Assembly: GCA_032164245.1 (NCBI GenBank)
Contig: JAVMKO010000003.1
Span: 86,348,390 to 86,412,389 of the forward strand
Direction: 5' to 3'
Length of the DNA stretch: 64,000 nt
Source of the DNA: Sternotherus odoratus
Taxonomy: Eukaryota > Chordata > Testudines > Kinosternidae
The notes below the pieces were generated by a model that was not told where the DNA came from, made no database searches, and was given only the letters and a program-made list of their open reading frames with translations. Position numbers and translations under genes: made by a program. Below, one piece after another: positions 46,254-57,900 of the stretch; within the stretch, counting starts at the first letter, position 1, and each line of letters begins with the position of its first letter.

Positions 46254-47264
46254 ATATTTCATAACAACAGTGTGTTAGATGTAGTGAGTATGTCAGGCCT
46301 AATAAGAGTGAGAACAAGTCCAAGATGCCTTATTGTCATTTCTGGGCTTTAGAGGTTGTTACCTAAAGGCTCTAGGTATTTAACAGGGATGGGAAGTTGT
46401 AGGAAGCAGTGTCTCTGACCTCCAGCTTTGGTGGTGTTAAATACCCAGACAAGAAAGTAGGTTCTTACAATCATATGGAGAGCTACGTTAATCCTATGGA
46501 GGGGGATTTAATAGAAAAGTTTTAGGCAAGGAAGAATTTTGGGATATGGTGAAAAAGACTTTTAAGAATAATGTTGTAAATAAAAATAAATTTTTAAATA
46601 CCAAAGACCAGGAACCATGTATGGAAGAGTATATTTAATGCTCTTGTGTCTTCTGGACAAATTAAAAGGTATTAAAGAAGCCTTCAAACAGTTAAGTGTG
46701 GAATAGAAAGGCTGTGGCCAACAGCCAAGGCAGCCAAAGTATTTTCTCTTGGAAAAAAATCAGTCACTGAACTATAATAGTGAGAAACTAAAAGCATCAC
46801 AGAATATGCAGTTATGGAAAGACACTGTGCATATCTCTGAAAATATAATGTTCAATCAAACTATTGAGAATATAAGGATATGTAAAGGCACTGGCACTAT
46901 TTCTGATATGCTCCATCCATAACTTTGGGGAGACAATAATGTCTAGCCTGTTTTTGTATTCACTTCCTCTCCTCCTGTAAACCCTTTTACTGAAATTAGG
47001 CCACTGATAATGTTAATGATTATAGACATTTCAAATGGTCTGTTAAAAGGTCTGTGTTTAAATTAAGGAATACCTTTGCTGAAGGCCAGTCACCACCCCA
47101 ATCCATGAAAATAGAAACAAAGGGGAAAATTTCTGCAAATTATGAAGGAAGAACTTGAGGCATTCCAAACCCCAATTAAAGAAGAAGGTACATGTAAAAT
47201 GAATGGGCTTTATAAAAAATCCACTAAAAATCCATTTACCTCAACAGTCACAGTTAAATTCTTT
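46254..47264. other. Unassigned, possibly degraded retroelement internal sequence
   Basis: A/T-rich sequence lies between two LTRs of opposite orientation. No motif could be recognised. Confidence 0.3.
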
Positions 47265-47269
47265 GGTGG

Positions 47270-47655
47270 TATGGCAGGGATAAACTCCTTTAGAGCCCTG
47301 CCAAAATGTTGATTGTGGCCTGGGGCAGAGATGCAGGGGGGCTGGCTCAGGGAAAGGCACTGAGCTAAGTTCTGGCAGCTGGGGTGAGGCACCAGGAGGG
47401 CTATAAAAGACCTGGGTAAATCCCAGTAGGTAGCCTAGGCTGAGAGGAGGCAGTTGGCTTGGAGGTGTGCCTTGTGAGACCATGGAGAGGGTCTGAGGAG
47501 TTACTATTTGTTGGGATATTTGGGGGACTGCACGAGCACTAAGAATAATTGCACCTGGGTGAAATAGCATAATGGTGTGGAGAACTTTTGATTTCACCAG
47601 CCCAAACACAGGGTACAGGCACCAGAGGGTGCAGACCTGTGTGGCCCCTGTGACA
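47270..47655 (+). mobile_element. Solo LTR D
   Basis: The element starts TATGGCAGGG (T-A replacing the canonical TG) and ends CCCCTGTGACA. GGTGG is exactly duplicated at 47265-47269 and 47656-47660. A TATA box TATAAAAG lies at 47402-47409, about 130 bp from the start. At 386 bp it is the shortest LTR of the window and is not obviously related to the others. Confidence 0.75.
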
Positions 47656-47660
47656 GGTGG

Positions 47661-48484
47661 TTTTAAACATGTAATTGTGACAGTAAAGTAAATAGTGAAA
47701 AGCTAACAGAGAACAGTAAAAGAAAGCCCTGTGGCAAGTAGACATATTGTTGTCCACATAAAAGAAAACAGAGAAAAAAGGCATATGTATATAGCCTAAA
47801 GCTTTTAAGATCTTAAATATATCATTTTTGAACCTTTAAAAATCTTTTTTTATTGTCTTTCTTGAATGAATTTTAGCTAAAGTTATTAACTCAAACAGGG
47901 TTTTCCCCCCTCTTTTAGGAATCTGTCTTTAGTACTGTAAGCTAGTATGTTTTCTTCCCCCACAGCAACTAACCCCACTAGCCATTTCTATATTCCTCAC
48001 TCAGCTTGATATGTTAAATTGTTCATTTTTTGCTTGTTGTTTTTATTTTTTGTTTGTTTTCAACTTTTATTTTGGGTTTTATTTTTTCTTGCAACAAAGA
48101 TTAATTTTGCTTATAACTATATTTGTGTGATATACTTTTCCCAAGTAAAGTTTAAAAAGGCCTTTATTACATTTATTTTAGGTTATAATAAGTTTAAGGT
48201 TATTGTATCATTTTTTGTTTTATATATTGTTAGCTTTTGTTTTTAAGTGTGCAAATTGTAGGCACCCTACTCCTTTAATGGGTAATCCTTCAGACCAAAT
48301 ATCATTGAAATGTATATACTTGTAGCATAATTTGCCAACCGAGGGTGTCAAATCTGAAAATGTACATTAATCAGTTAAAATGTTTAACAGGAATGCATAA
48401 TGTTAATATTTAGCTAAATGGTTTTATGGGAATATTTTTAAATGCCTGTTAAATTATTAATTTATACTGGAATAACTAGTGTTT
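47661..48484. other. Unassigned, T-rich stretch
   Basis: No feature is supported. The 75-codon frame at 48019-48246 is low-complexity and rich in F and L, produced by a T-rich tract. Confidence 0.3.
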
Positions 48485-48900
48485 CTCAGGAATTCATACT
48501 TGAATATGCAAAAATATCTCCTCCTTTATATGCTTCACTTAAAGGTAACAGCTGAAAATTGGACCCACGACTGACTAAAGCAGAGACTAAAGAGAAACCA
48601 GCATTAGTCTCAGCTCTGGTGTTGGTTGTGAATAGTCAAGATGAGCCATTTGTGTTGGAACTAGCTGTGACAAAGATAGCACTTGTAGCTGCCTTGGGTC
48701 CGCACAGGAATTCACCATGCAGACCACTTACTTATGCATCTCAGGTTTTAACTCCTACAGAACAAAAATATTTTTGTTGTGAGAAACATGTTGGCTATAT
48801 TTTGTGCTATTAAGCATTTTGCTTATATTGTGGAACTATCAAAAATATTAACTCACCCACCTTATCCTTGATTATCAATGCACCACATATTTTACTTCAA
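48485..48900 (+). pseudogene. Endogenous-retrovirus-like pol fragment (RT connection/RNase H)
   Basis: A short relic with PPLYA-like residues near 48520-48540 is followed, after a frame change, by an open stretch at 48559-48813. That stretch has SALVLVVNSQDEPFVLE, LGPHRNSPCRPLTYAS and LTPTEQKYFCCEKH. The spacing and motifs fit the RT connection and the start of RNase H in retroviral-type pol. Stops follow at once and the expected acidic catalytic residue in the first RNase H strand is not evident. It is a short, inactive relic; no LTR can be paired with it. Confidence 0.5.
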
Positions 48901-49135
48901 TTCTTGTGATTGCCCAGGCATTAAGAGAAACCCAGGGTTAATCAATTAATTAATCAAAATAATGGTAAAGTTGGAAATGCTTAGAGCTACGAGTAATGTG
49001 AAATGCAGTGGGTAAATCTCTATTCATAAACATTTTGAAAAGCTTTTAAAGATAGACATTTTCCCTATTTTGGATATCTTCCTTACCACCCAATATTTGC
49101 TCGATAGGTATAGGAATGAAACATAACTAATCATA

Positions 49136-49378
49136 GGGCTTGTCCTCACTGGGGGGGGGGGGGAAATCGATGGCAGATATGCAACTTTAGCTACGTGAAT
49201 CACGTAGCTGAAGTTTGCATATCTGCCACCGACTTACCGCCCAACCCCACAGCGGTGGCAGTCGGCAGCGCACTCCCCCGTCGACTCCAGCTTGTGCCTC
49301 CCGGCAAGCTGGAGTTCCAGAGTCAACGGGGGTGCCGCAGGCGATCGATCCTGGACCAGCCTAGTGAAGACAATCCCC
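49136..49378. mobile_element. Stacked-hairpin MITE, copy 2
   Basis: The ends GGGCTTGTCCTCACT and, reversed, GGGGATTGTCTTCACTAG match those at 15231-15529. The central hairpin is conserved (AGCTACGTGAATCACGTAGC around 49189-49208), as is the CTCCAGCTTG/CAAGCTGGAG pair. The two 3'-side hairpins of copy 1 are reduced or deleted. TA flanks both sides (49134-49135, 49379-49380); a longer TSD is not clear. A G-run lies at 49151-49163. Confidence 0.8.
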
Positions 49379-49381
49379 TAG

Positions 49382-50263
49382 AAGTTGATACCTTCTAAAA
49401 TCTAGTTATGGTAACAATATCACTTGTTGATTAGTTACTATACAGAAGACATGCAAATTTATTTCTCACTTTTCCTGCCAATAATTGAGAAGAAGAATGT
49501 GTATGAAAGAATAGTACGTGTTCACTCCATGGAAGTCCTCAAAGTCTCCATTTTTAAGGACACTGTTCCTCAGATACTGGTAAAACACTCATTGTTATTC
49601 TGTAGTTCCTATTTCTCCTTCAGCCATTCAGAGCCCTTCTAGAGAGTCCCCTTCAGTGCTCATCCATCTTTGTATGCCACTGTGAGATCTTCCAGACAAG
49701 TGCCAATGCCATGATCTGGATTTGATCAGCCAGAAGTCCTTAGAACTGGATAGTACATATCTGATAGAGAGAGGCTCATCAACTCAAAGAATAAGAGTCT
49801 CCAGGCTACTTTGCAACCTAATCTTCCACATTTCATCTTATGTTAATAATTTGATGGCATTTTTAATCTAATTTCTACCATTTTAGTTAAAACAATGTTT
49901 TAAATAAATCCATAAGATTAACCTAAAACCTTTGTTATTCAGCATGGAAGACCAGTGTTTTTTATATATATATTAGAGCATGTTTCTTTTCTCTGCTTCA
50001 CGACTTGGGAAAGTAACTCTCTATTCCTGCCAGTAGTTACATGTGTGTGTGTGTGTGTGTGTATGTACATGAATAACTGAGCATGTGCAAGCTATCACTA
50101 AACTCTATTCCTCATTTTCCCCTTTATTCAAACACACACATTCAAGCCACTTTAGGAAGAATATTATTCTGCATTATCATCATCCAAACAATATGTATGT
50201 TGATTTAACAGAGTATAATTACCTATTACCTCGTGAAGTATTTTTGACCAATGTGAGATAGAC
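49382..50263. other. Unassigned stretch with (TG)n microsatellite
   Basis: A (TG)n run lies at 50042-50061. No gene or recognisable element is present. Confidence 0.4.
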
Positions 50264-50275
50264 TGAGGGAAGTAG

Positions 50276-51151
50276 AAGTGACAGAGTCCTGTGGCACCTT
50301 AAAGACTAACTAAAGTATTGAAGCATAAGCTTTCATGGGCTAACACCCACTTAGTCAGATGCATGCAGTGGAAGTGTGCCCACGGACAACCCGCCCACCT
50401 CCAGCGCATTCTCACCAGAAACAGCACACCACGCCATAATAACTCTAACTCAGGAACCAATCCATGCAACAAACCTCGATGCCAACTTTGCCCACATATC
50501 TACACCGTCATAGGACCTAACCAGATGAGCCACACATCACTGGTTCATTCGCCTGCACATCTACCAATGTAATATGTGCCACCAATGTCCCTCTGCTATG
50601 TACATCGGCCAAACCGGACAGTCCCTACAAAAAAGGATAAATAGACACAAATCAGATATCAGGAATGGCAATATACAAAAACCTGTAGGAGAACACTTCA
50701 ATCTTCCTGGACACACAATTACAGATTTAAAGACCACTATCTTGCAGCAAAAAAACTTCAAAACCAGACTTCAAAGAGAAACTGCAGAGCTGCAATTCAT
50801 TTGCAAATTTGATACTATCAATTTAGGATTGAAAAAAGACTTTGAATGGCTTGCTAATTACAAAAGCAGCTTCTCTACTCTTGGTGTTCACACCTCCAGT
50901 TCAGCTGCTAGAGGAATAGCTCATCCTCGCTGATTAGAGATAACAAGCTGGTTCAGCCTGATTGGACTAACTTTGTTATCTCTTGCCTACTTATTTATAC
51001 CTGCCCCTGGATACTTCCACTGCATGCATCTGACGAAGTGGGTATTAGCCTACGAATGCTTATGCTTCAATACTTTAGTTAGTCTTTAAGGTGACACAGG
51101 ACTCTTGTCACTTCTACAATTCCAGACTAACACAGCTACCTCTCTGATTGT
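50276..51151 (+). mobile_element. Truncated Penelope-like element with 12-bp TSD
   Basis: The left end (50281-50375: ACAGAGTCCTGTGGCACC onward) is an inverted copy of the right end (about 51015-51112). The right end continues into CCAGACTAACACAGCTACC and CTCTCTGATTGT. TGAGGGAAGTAG is duplicated exactly at 50264-50275 and 51152-51163. Between the arms lie the cysteine linker and GIY-YIG coding relic. RT is wholly missing, so this is a 5'-truncated copy with the inverted terminal arm that Penelope elements often carry. Confidence 0.9.
50390..50933 (+). pseudogene. Penelope GIY-YIG endonuclease domain, frameshifted from its linker
   Basis: The first frame reads GTNPCNKPRCQLCPHI (about 50448-50500), the cysteine-rich linker between RT and endonuclease in Penelope-like elements. 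Near 50567 the frame shifts. The second frame, 50574-50933, reads MYIGQTGQSLQKRINRHKSD, then PVGEHFNLPGH and DTINLGLKKDFEW. YIG, the arginine of KRINRH and the GEHF segment are the signature of GIY-YIG nucleases, which nick target DNA for insertion. The domain looks nearly complete, but the RT it needs is absent. Confidence 0.88.
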
Positions 51152-53461
51152 TGAGGGAAGTAGGTAGATAACAGTGATTTTTAGAGGAGGGAAAAAAAAC
51201 ACATTTTGTTTCAACCTTTTCAAAGTATTCCCAAGGCTCCACAAGTTGTCTGGAGCCCCAGCACACCCTAACGGGGGAGGAGCTAAGCATCTCAGGGAAC
51301 TTGGGAGTTAGGTGTTTTAGACTTTCAAGAAACTGGGAGCCTGGACGCTATAAGAGGCCAGGCTCCAGTGCAGTCTAGCGTGGCTGGTGAGCTGTTGGGT
51401 TGGAGGCTGCCAAAGGGTGGGAGAGCTGTGGAGCTTGGAATGAATTGCTTTGGGGATGAGGGGCAGAATTTCCAACCAACTCTTGGGCCCTGTTCAGCAA
51501 AGACTCTCAACTAATTTTATTGTTGACATTGCTCATTGCATTGACTGATGACAGGCAGTGGTCAAAGGGGAATTTTAAAGGTATCCTGACCCTCTTGTAA
51601 TAAAACAGGGCATGTAGCAGGTGAAGAATGAGGCAAAGAATTCCAAAGATTAGTCCTCAACTTGAGTATAGTAAGGAAGACTGCGACATCTCCCCATCAG
51701 GAGTTCAACTCTGAGGGATAGGACTTCACCAGCAGACTGATGACTATGACTAGAGGGGGATGGAGGATAGAAGATTCTCACACTTATTTTTATAAATAAT
51801 GTTCTGCGTTTATTTCTCCTTCCTCTTCAGAATGGGAAGTTGCTTACATTTTTGTACTATATATTTAACAATAGCTCAAAGCAGAATAATTTTCTATTGT
51901 TGCTACTATCAATTACTATATAGAAAAAATAGGGTAGGGGAAAACAGTTAGATCAAGGTAGTATTGCAGGTTTGGGTTTTTTCAGTTTAGGGTATCTTAC
52001 TTTTAAAGCATCTCAATTTCAGCTCCCAGGATTGCCTGGAATGAGGGGTTTCCCTAATTTATTCTTAGGGATGCAACAAAACTATAGCTGAGAATAAGTT
52101 TCATGGCTGGAAGTTGAGCTAATTAAGCCTTTGGCAAGAGAAGAAATAAGCAGAAACCATCATTAAAAGGCACGGTAACTGACACCTGCCATAATAGTAG
52201 ACAGAAATGACTGAATAGATCTGATTGCTAGCTGCAAAGACATCAGTAGAGTTGTCAAAATTCTGTTATACTGCTAGTAAGAGTCCACAAACATTCAGAG
52301 AAATATCACGTAGCCTTACTGGTTTATATAAACAAAGTGCTGTGGGCGTAGAGCAGTACAATACTACAAGTTTTCAGTGTGCACACTTTTTGGAAATGAG
52401 ATTATGCAGACACATTACAGTGCATGTGTTGCCATTATGTCCATTACATCTATCTTCATTTCACGAGTAAGTTTTTATGCTAGCATAAGTAGAAACAAGG
52501 CATTTGCTAGGAAGAAGAACGGTTTCCAATTGCAAAACACTGCCCTTATACAGAAAATGGTTACATTTTCTCAATGTCTTTCTCTTTTTTCCCCCAGTTT
52601 GACATAAAATGTATCAGTTGTAAGAATTTTTTTTTCTTTGGCCCAATCATGTGTTTATATACAATCTTGCTAACATCAAGAGATCAAAAATCATGAGTCA
52701 GAGTCCCTCCAAAATCATAATTTTTTAAAAAAAACATCAAATTATGTTTTTAGCCTTCTTTTGGCTTTTTTTTTTTTTTCAACTCCCCTGAACCACAGAG
52801 TGGCAGCCATTTTGCCTGTGCATGTGGCTTCAATCATACTGAAAACAGTAGCAGATGGCAGTCCTACTTGTACATGCACCTAGACTGTAGGGAAAAGATG
52901 GTCACCTTGTTGGATTCAGTTCCTTTGACAATAATAGGAGATGGTGGCCATTTGAATGAGAGAATTTGTGAGTTGTCAGCCTTTCCTCTTGCTTTCATGA
53001 GACAGATAAAAAAATTCCCCCAAATTGCTAGTCGTGATAAAAAATTCTGAGATGAGAGAACTGCATAAGAGAAATTCACTAATTTCAGAACTATTTTGAG
53101 AAACTGACAAGATGTAGTATAATGAAGAACCCATCTCACCATTAGGAAACTTCTGACAAACGGCATCAGCACACAATATAACTTCTGCTAGATCTGTAGG
53201 AATTAAATTATTTCCTTTCCCTACCATGACTTGTGAATGAGAACCGATACATGGGACAATTTAAAAATCTTGGGCTCAATTAATTCCTGGCATAAGGCCA
53301 TTGACCTCAGCAGAAATAGATCAAGGATGATTTTTGGACTCTTATGCTTTAAACTAATAATCTGGATGTTGAGTTAGACCGTGAAGTAAGTGACTTTTGT
53401 TTTTAAGCCCCCCAGTAGAGAAAGCCAAAAGGCATAGTAAATAAACTTTAAGATTAAGGGC

Positions 53462-53540
53462 GATATTCTCTGTTAGTGTAAATGGGTCAACTCCATTAAC
53501 TTTAATGGAACTGTGCCAGTTTATATCAGCAGAGAATTTG
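53462..53540. repeat. Short foldback repeat
   Basis: ATTCTCTGTTAGTGTAAATG at the left pairs with the reversed right end ATTCTCTGCTGATATAAACTG. ACTCCATTAACTTTAATGGA is at the centre. It is a small palindromic element of the type common in reptiles. Confidence 0.55.
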
Positions 53541-53654
53541 TCTCTACGAATCATTCTGATTAAAGGAACCATGAAACTGCAAATACTGACAAGTTACAAA
53601 GGCTTGTCATAAAGCTACAATAGTCTTGCTTCACTGTGAAATACCAGCCACTAT

Positions 53655-53722
53655 TGTGAAATTCCATCCCACTAAAGCAAGTGGAGGTTTTGCCATTCAC
53701 TTCACTGAAGTCAAGGCTTCAC
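53655..53722. repeat. Short foldback repeat
   Basis: GTGAAATTCCATCC at the left pairs imperfectly with the reversed right end GTGAAGCCTTGACTTCAGTG. The centre contains GGAGGTTTTGCCATTCACTT. It belongs to the same general kind of short palindromic repeat. Confidence 0.45.
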
Positions 53723-54648
53723 AAAACAGCTCTAGGCAATCTCCTTATTCTAAAACTGGAGCCTGAGCAATACTGCCACGGGACGTAGTATTACTGTTAA
53801 AAAATGTGTATTTTTTGTGATTTTTAAAAGCTAATTTAAATAATAGCCTTATAAAAGTGTGCTTTCTTCTCTGCCTCTGGTTCTCCCTCCTTTTTCTCTC
53901 CCCCTTCTTCGTTAAGAAGATAGTGTTCATTATTTGTCCAGTAAATGGGTAATCTGCAAATTAGCTGCACTTGTTATGTGATGAATATTCAATTATGATC
54001 CTGGAAAGAGAGAGAGAGATGATATATCATACCTAAGCAAATTAATTCTTTGTTATACCATGAATTTGCAACCACCTGGCAGCAATCTCTCACTCACTCA
54101 AAAAGCTCTCCAGGTTTGCCAGAGTCAAGAATTTAAGAAGTGCTTAACCCATTTGCTTCTTTCTAAAAATCTACATTTGCTCTAATATCTTTTTTGTGGG
54201 GGGAGGAGGTACAATGTTAATCAAACCAATTCCATCTAGACATAATTATTAGACGGTTCAGCAGTAAGGAGGGAATTACATTTGTTATGCTGCCAGGTAT
54301 GGGACACAACTAAGAGCAGCAGTCACAGGTCAGACTGCCAGAAAACAGGGTATGTACTCCAAACTGCTGATGTGTTCTATCATAAGATTTCACCAAGTCT
54401 GTAATAAAGTGTGCTTCTAATATACTCTACTAATTATTCTGAAGCCACAGACAGTTCCCTTCAGACCCTCTAGTCCCTCATGAACCACCCAGACAAACCA
54501 GGCTTCTGTGATAAAGAATTACTAAAACTAGAAATCATGTATATTAGGTTCTTCCAGTTCCAAAGAACCAGACACTCAGCCCAGGTCAATCTGTACTTCT
54601 GGATCTTTACACTTTGTAAGGTATAATTGGAAAAGTTATAATTTGTGT

Positions 54649-54893
54649 GTTTTCCTCCACACTATGGCAGGGTCTGCTTAGACTGGACACAACCAGTGAT
54701 ACAACTAGGGTATACTCCAACTGACGTGTCGGTCCATCTGTCGTTGGAGGCATTTTATACCTACTGCCAGGTGTTAAGCCTACAGCACCTGGTATTCCCA
54801 AGGAGGTCTCCCATCCAAGTACTAGCCAGGCACGACCCTGCTTAGCTTCCAAGATCAGACGGGATCGGGCATGTTCAGGGTGGTTTAGCCGTA
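54649..54893 (-). mobile_element. 5S-rRNA-derived SINE-like retroposon
   Basis: On minus the insertion begins with a 5S-like head (54893 to 54776) and continues with about 127 bp of unrelated body to 54649. It is flanked by direct repeats of about 21 bp with two mismatches (54628-54648 and 54894-54914, core GTTATAATTTGT). The 5S match starts exactly at the inner edge of the right repeat. A head from a pol III gene, a different body and long TSDs are the hallmarks of a SINE mobilised by a LINE. I do not recognise the body. Confidence 0.75.
54776..54893 (-). pseudogene. 5S rRNA-like sequence
   Basis: The minus strand carries CACCCTGAACATGCCCGATC, GGAAGCTAAGCAGGGTCG and GCCTGGCTAGTACTTGGATG, and ends GGGAATACCAGGTGCTGTAG. 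The internal control region (A-block, intermediate element, C-block) is almost intact. Compared with vertebrate 5S it has roughly a dozen substitutions, an extra T in GACCTCCTTGGG, and lacks the first three bases. No T-run follows the 3' end. It is therefore most likely the head of a retroposon or a 5S pseudogene, not a functional 5S gene. Confidence 0.9.
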
Positions 54894-54914
54894 TGGAAAT
54901 GTTATAATTTGTAT

Positions 54915-57900
54915 AAGATTTATTTCAATTGTGCAACAGTGGTGATACATTGGGGGAGGAGGGGAATACATTAATGCAAACGTGTCATCTTTTTTTCTTC
55001 TACAGTATAACATTTATTCGCTGTTATTTTGAAAAATGCTAGCTCCTTGTGTCAAGTCAACAATGAAGTGAGTTCATGCCCCCAGAAAAAAGTGTAGCTC
55101 GCTCTTCAACTTTCTTGCCTTCTCTAAGCAATTCATCTTGCCTACCTGCCATTTTGTTTTCCTTCTCCAAATCTGAATAGTGATCTGCATTCTCTTCCCA
55201 CATTACTACATTTTAGAAGGACAAATTGAGAAGAATCAAGCTGGTCATTGTTCTTGATTCAAGACAGCAGAAAAGATGACTGTGGTCAGCCCCACCATCT
55301 GTTCTCCCTGAGGATGGAGGAACAGAAAGGGCTGTAACAGTATCTTGAGAGAAGTAGGGTGAGCCTTACAGGACCAAGTGTCTGCCTTCTGGGTTGAATT
55401 ATTCAAGAATAACTGTGTTCCTATGAAATATGTCAATGAAAATTAAAACATTTTAATTTCCACCAAAATTCTCCTTTGGTTTTCCTTGAAAACTCAAACC
55501 CCAAAATGTTGGTCTAAACCCCCAAAATTCTCAGGTTTTGGCCAAAATATTTTGCTTTTCAGTTGTCAACCACCAAAAAATATATATCAAAAATTGACAC
55601 TTGAAGTTTACAATTTCTCAAACAAAACAAAAACAAATCCCCCACAAAAACAACCACCTTGAATGAAAAATTTGAACCAGCTCTTCTTCTGAGGCTCCTA
55701 AATCACACAGGGCCAGAAGCTCTAGTCAAGCTGGTCTTTAGAGATCTGCATGGAACCTGCCTATCCTTGCTGACAGAAAGGTAGGTGGGTGCTCCTATAT
55801 AAGTGAATGCCTCTGCTCTAGGTCTAATAGCCACTAAACCCCTTTCACTAAAGATTGAGGGAAGAATCATACAAATGTAGGGCTAAAAGGGACCTCAAGA
55901 GGTCATCTAGTCTCTAAAATACCATTAGGAAAATGGAGGCTCCATGATCAGGAAATGTGATCTTTTCAATCCAAGTAAGAACATTTAGTAGTGTCCGCGG
56001 TAAATAGCTAATGAGCCACCTGAAGATATACCAAAGATCCACTGATAATGTTTCTTTTCTTTTCTACTAAGATGTTTATAGACAGCATATTAACAAGTTT
56101 AAATTACTTTCCCACCTCTTATAATCATCATTAGTTATATGTTATGCATGTACCTGACAGCTCTGATTGAGCTCCCCCGCTCCTATTCAGAATCCTAACT
56201 CTAGATTCATGAGCTTTGAAGCTTCCCTGTGTCTCTGCTCCTGCCACAGTTTCTGGCCTCCTGGGAATTATTCCCAGAGACTAGTACCAGTTCTAGGGGT
56301 TGGGACCCTGCGATCCAGTTGCTCTGTGCCCCCCCCAGGACCAGCCCTGACCACCAAGTGTTCAAGCACCTCATCCCCAGAGTAGCGTCTTCATGTGTAT
56401 TCTGGTTTACAGTTAAACCCTTTAGCGACCCATTTCAGCTGAATCAAGAAACATACACAGACTTCATAGAGGAGTTTCCCAATCAGTCATTCTTTACTCA
56501 GACAAAGCACAGGAGATATGCAGATCTAGGGAAAATAATAGAACACTAGTATGCAAACGTGCTGCTCCAAACCCCCCTTCTCCTAACCTGGGTTGAACCA
56601 GTTTTTCCTAGGCTGCAGTCACCCTGTTGTTCTAAAATGCTCCCACACTTATGGAAATCTATTCAGGTTAAAGATTCAGTTGTCTCTGGTCTGGGAGTTA
56701 TCTGACACCAGCCCAGACATGTCTGATTCTATATATACTTAAGATATTCAATGATGCTTCATAAAACCAGCCAGAATTCATAAGTTTTACATAGATTTGT
56801 TTCCCAAGCTGTCAGTATAGACGCTTTATATCCATGGATCTCTAAACTCTTGGCAACCATTAATTAAGTCTTGCAGAATCCATGCAAGCTAATATGCATT
56901 ATCTCTCTTCCGATAATGAGAAACCTGAGGTTTGGAGAGGCTCTGGGCTTGATCCTGGAAGGTCCTGAGTGCAAAGTACACTTTATGTGGATATCCAAAA
57001 CAGCATAACTTTTGTGTCACAAAATATGATGCACATGGTAACCTGATCCTACTGAAGAAGTTTACAAATTTCAGCTTTAGGCTGTAAGGAGCTGAGAAAA
57101 AAACTGAAGACTTGAGTACACCGATCTTCAATGGCCATGACAAATTCTAATTGACCATATTGAATACAGGAAGGCATTGAAAAGTCAAAGTGGTTACCTA
57201 GAAAACCAGCTCCTATTAAAAGATGCCATGTTATTAGAGGCTCTTCAAAGACCATAAGGAGGGAGAAACTTGAGAGCTTATTTTACTTTTTTGCAATATG
57301 TTGAGAAGGCGCTGGCTGGGGATAGGTAACTTTGGACAAGGCCTGCTTTGCAATAAGATGGCCAGATCCTTCCATTCCTGTGATTGGATCCCTTCTCCCA
57401 ATTGACCACACCACACGTGCACACATTTCCAGTCCAGCTCACCTCAGATTAATAACCTGAAATCTGATTTAGGGCAAAGGAAAGTAGAGATGGGGGGTTC
57501 TTTATGTGTCTCCCCCCATCACTCCACCACATCCTGTTCCAAAAAGATCCTGAGATGACAGAACTAGAAGCATGAATGGTAAAGGAAAGCTCCCCACAGC
57601 TTCTATGTATTTTTCACATTATGGCAGCAGGAAAAATACACACACACACTGACATACCACTAAAAATTGTTAGGGGTGTGGTCTTGGAGTCAAACAAATT
57701 CAGCTAAAATGAACAACCATTAGGATGCTTACGGTCCACTTGTCTGTTGAAGAGCTCAGTTTTAAAGGCGTGGGGCCTCCGGATCTGCTTCTTCCACTCT
57801 TGCATAGATTTGCAGTGTCTGGTCTGTGATTGCCAGCATTCAGTAAGTCAAAGGCTATTCAAACACCAGGAAAAGTACCAAAAAGAAAGTAAAGGAAGTG

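Larger units (their letters stand above)
51164..54627. other. Mostly unassigned stretch with short foldback repeats
   Basis: 51240-51540 has LTR-like features (TGTCTGGAGCCCC and a TATA-like CTATAAGAGG near 51349), but no end or TSD was found. 54290-54600 recalls antisense LTR sequence (AACCACCCAGACAAACCAG) without clear ends. Frames at 52225-52607 and 52864-53227 have no domain. Two foldback repeats are listed separately. Confidence 0.35.

Noticed and set aside
51240..51540. A sixth solo LTR (TGTCTGGAGC start, TATA-like CTATAAGAGG)
   Set aside because: No matching CA end and no duplicated flank could be found.
54776..54896. Functional 5S rRNA gene
   Set aside because: The 5' end is missing, there are about a dozen substitutions and an insertion, no T-run terminator follows, and flanking direct repeats show it is part of a retroposed unit.
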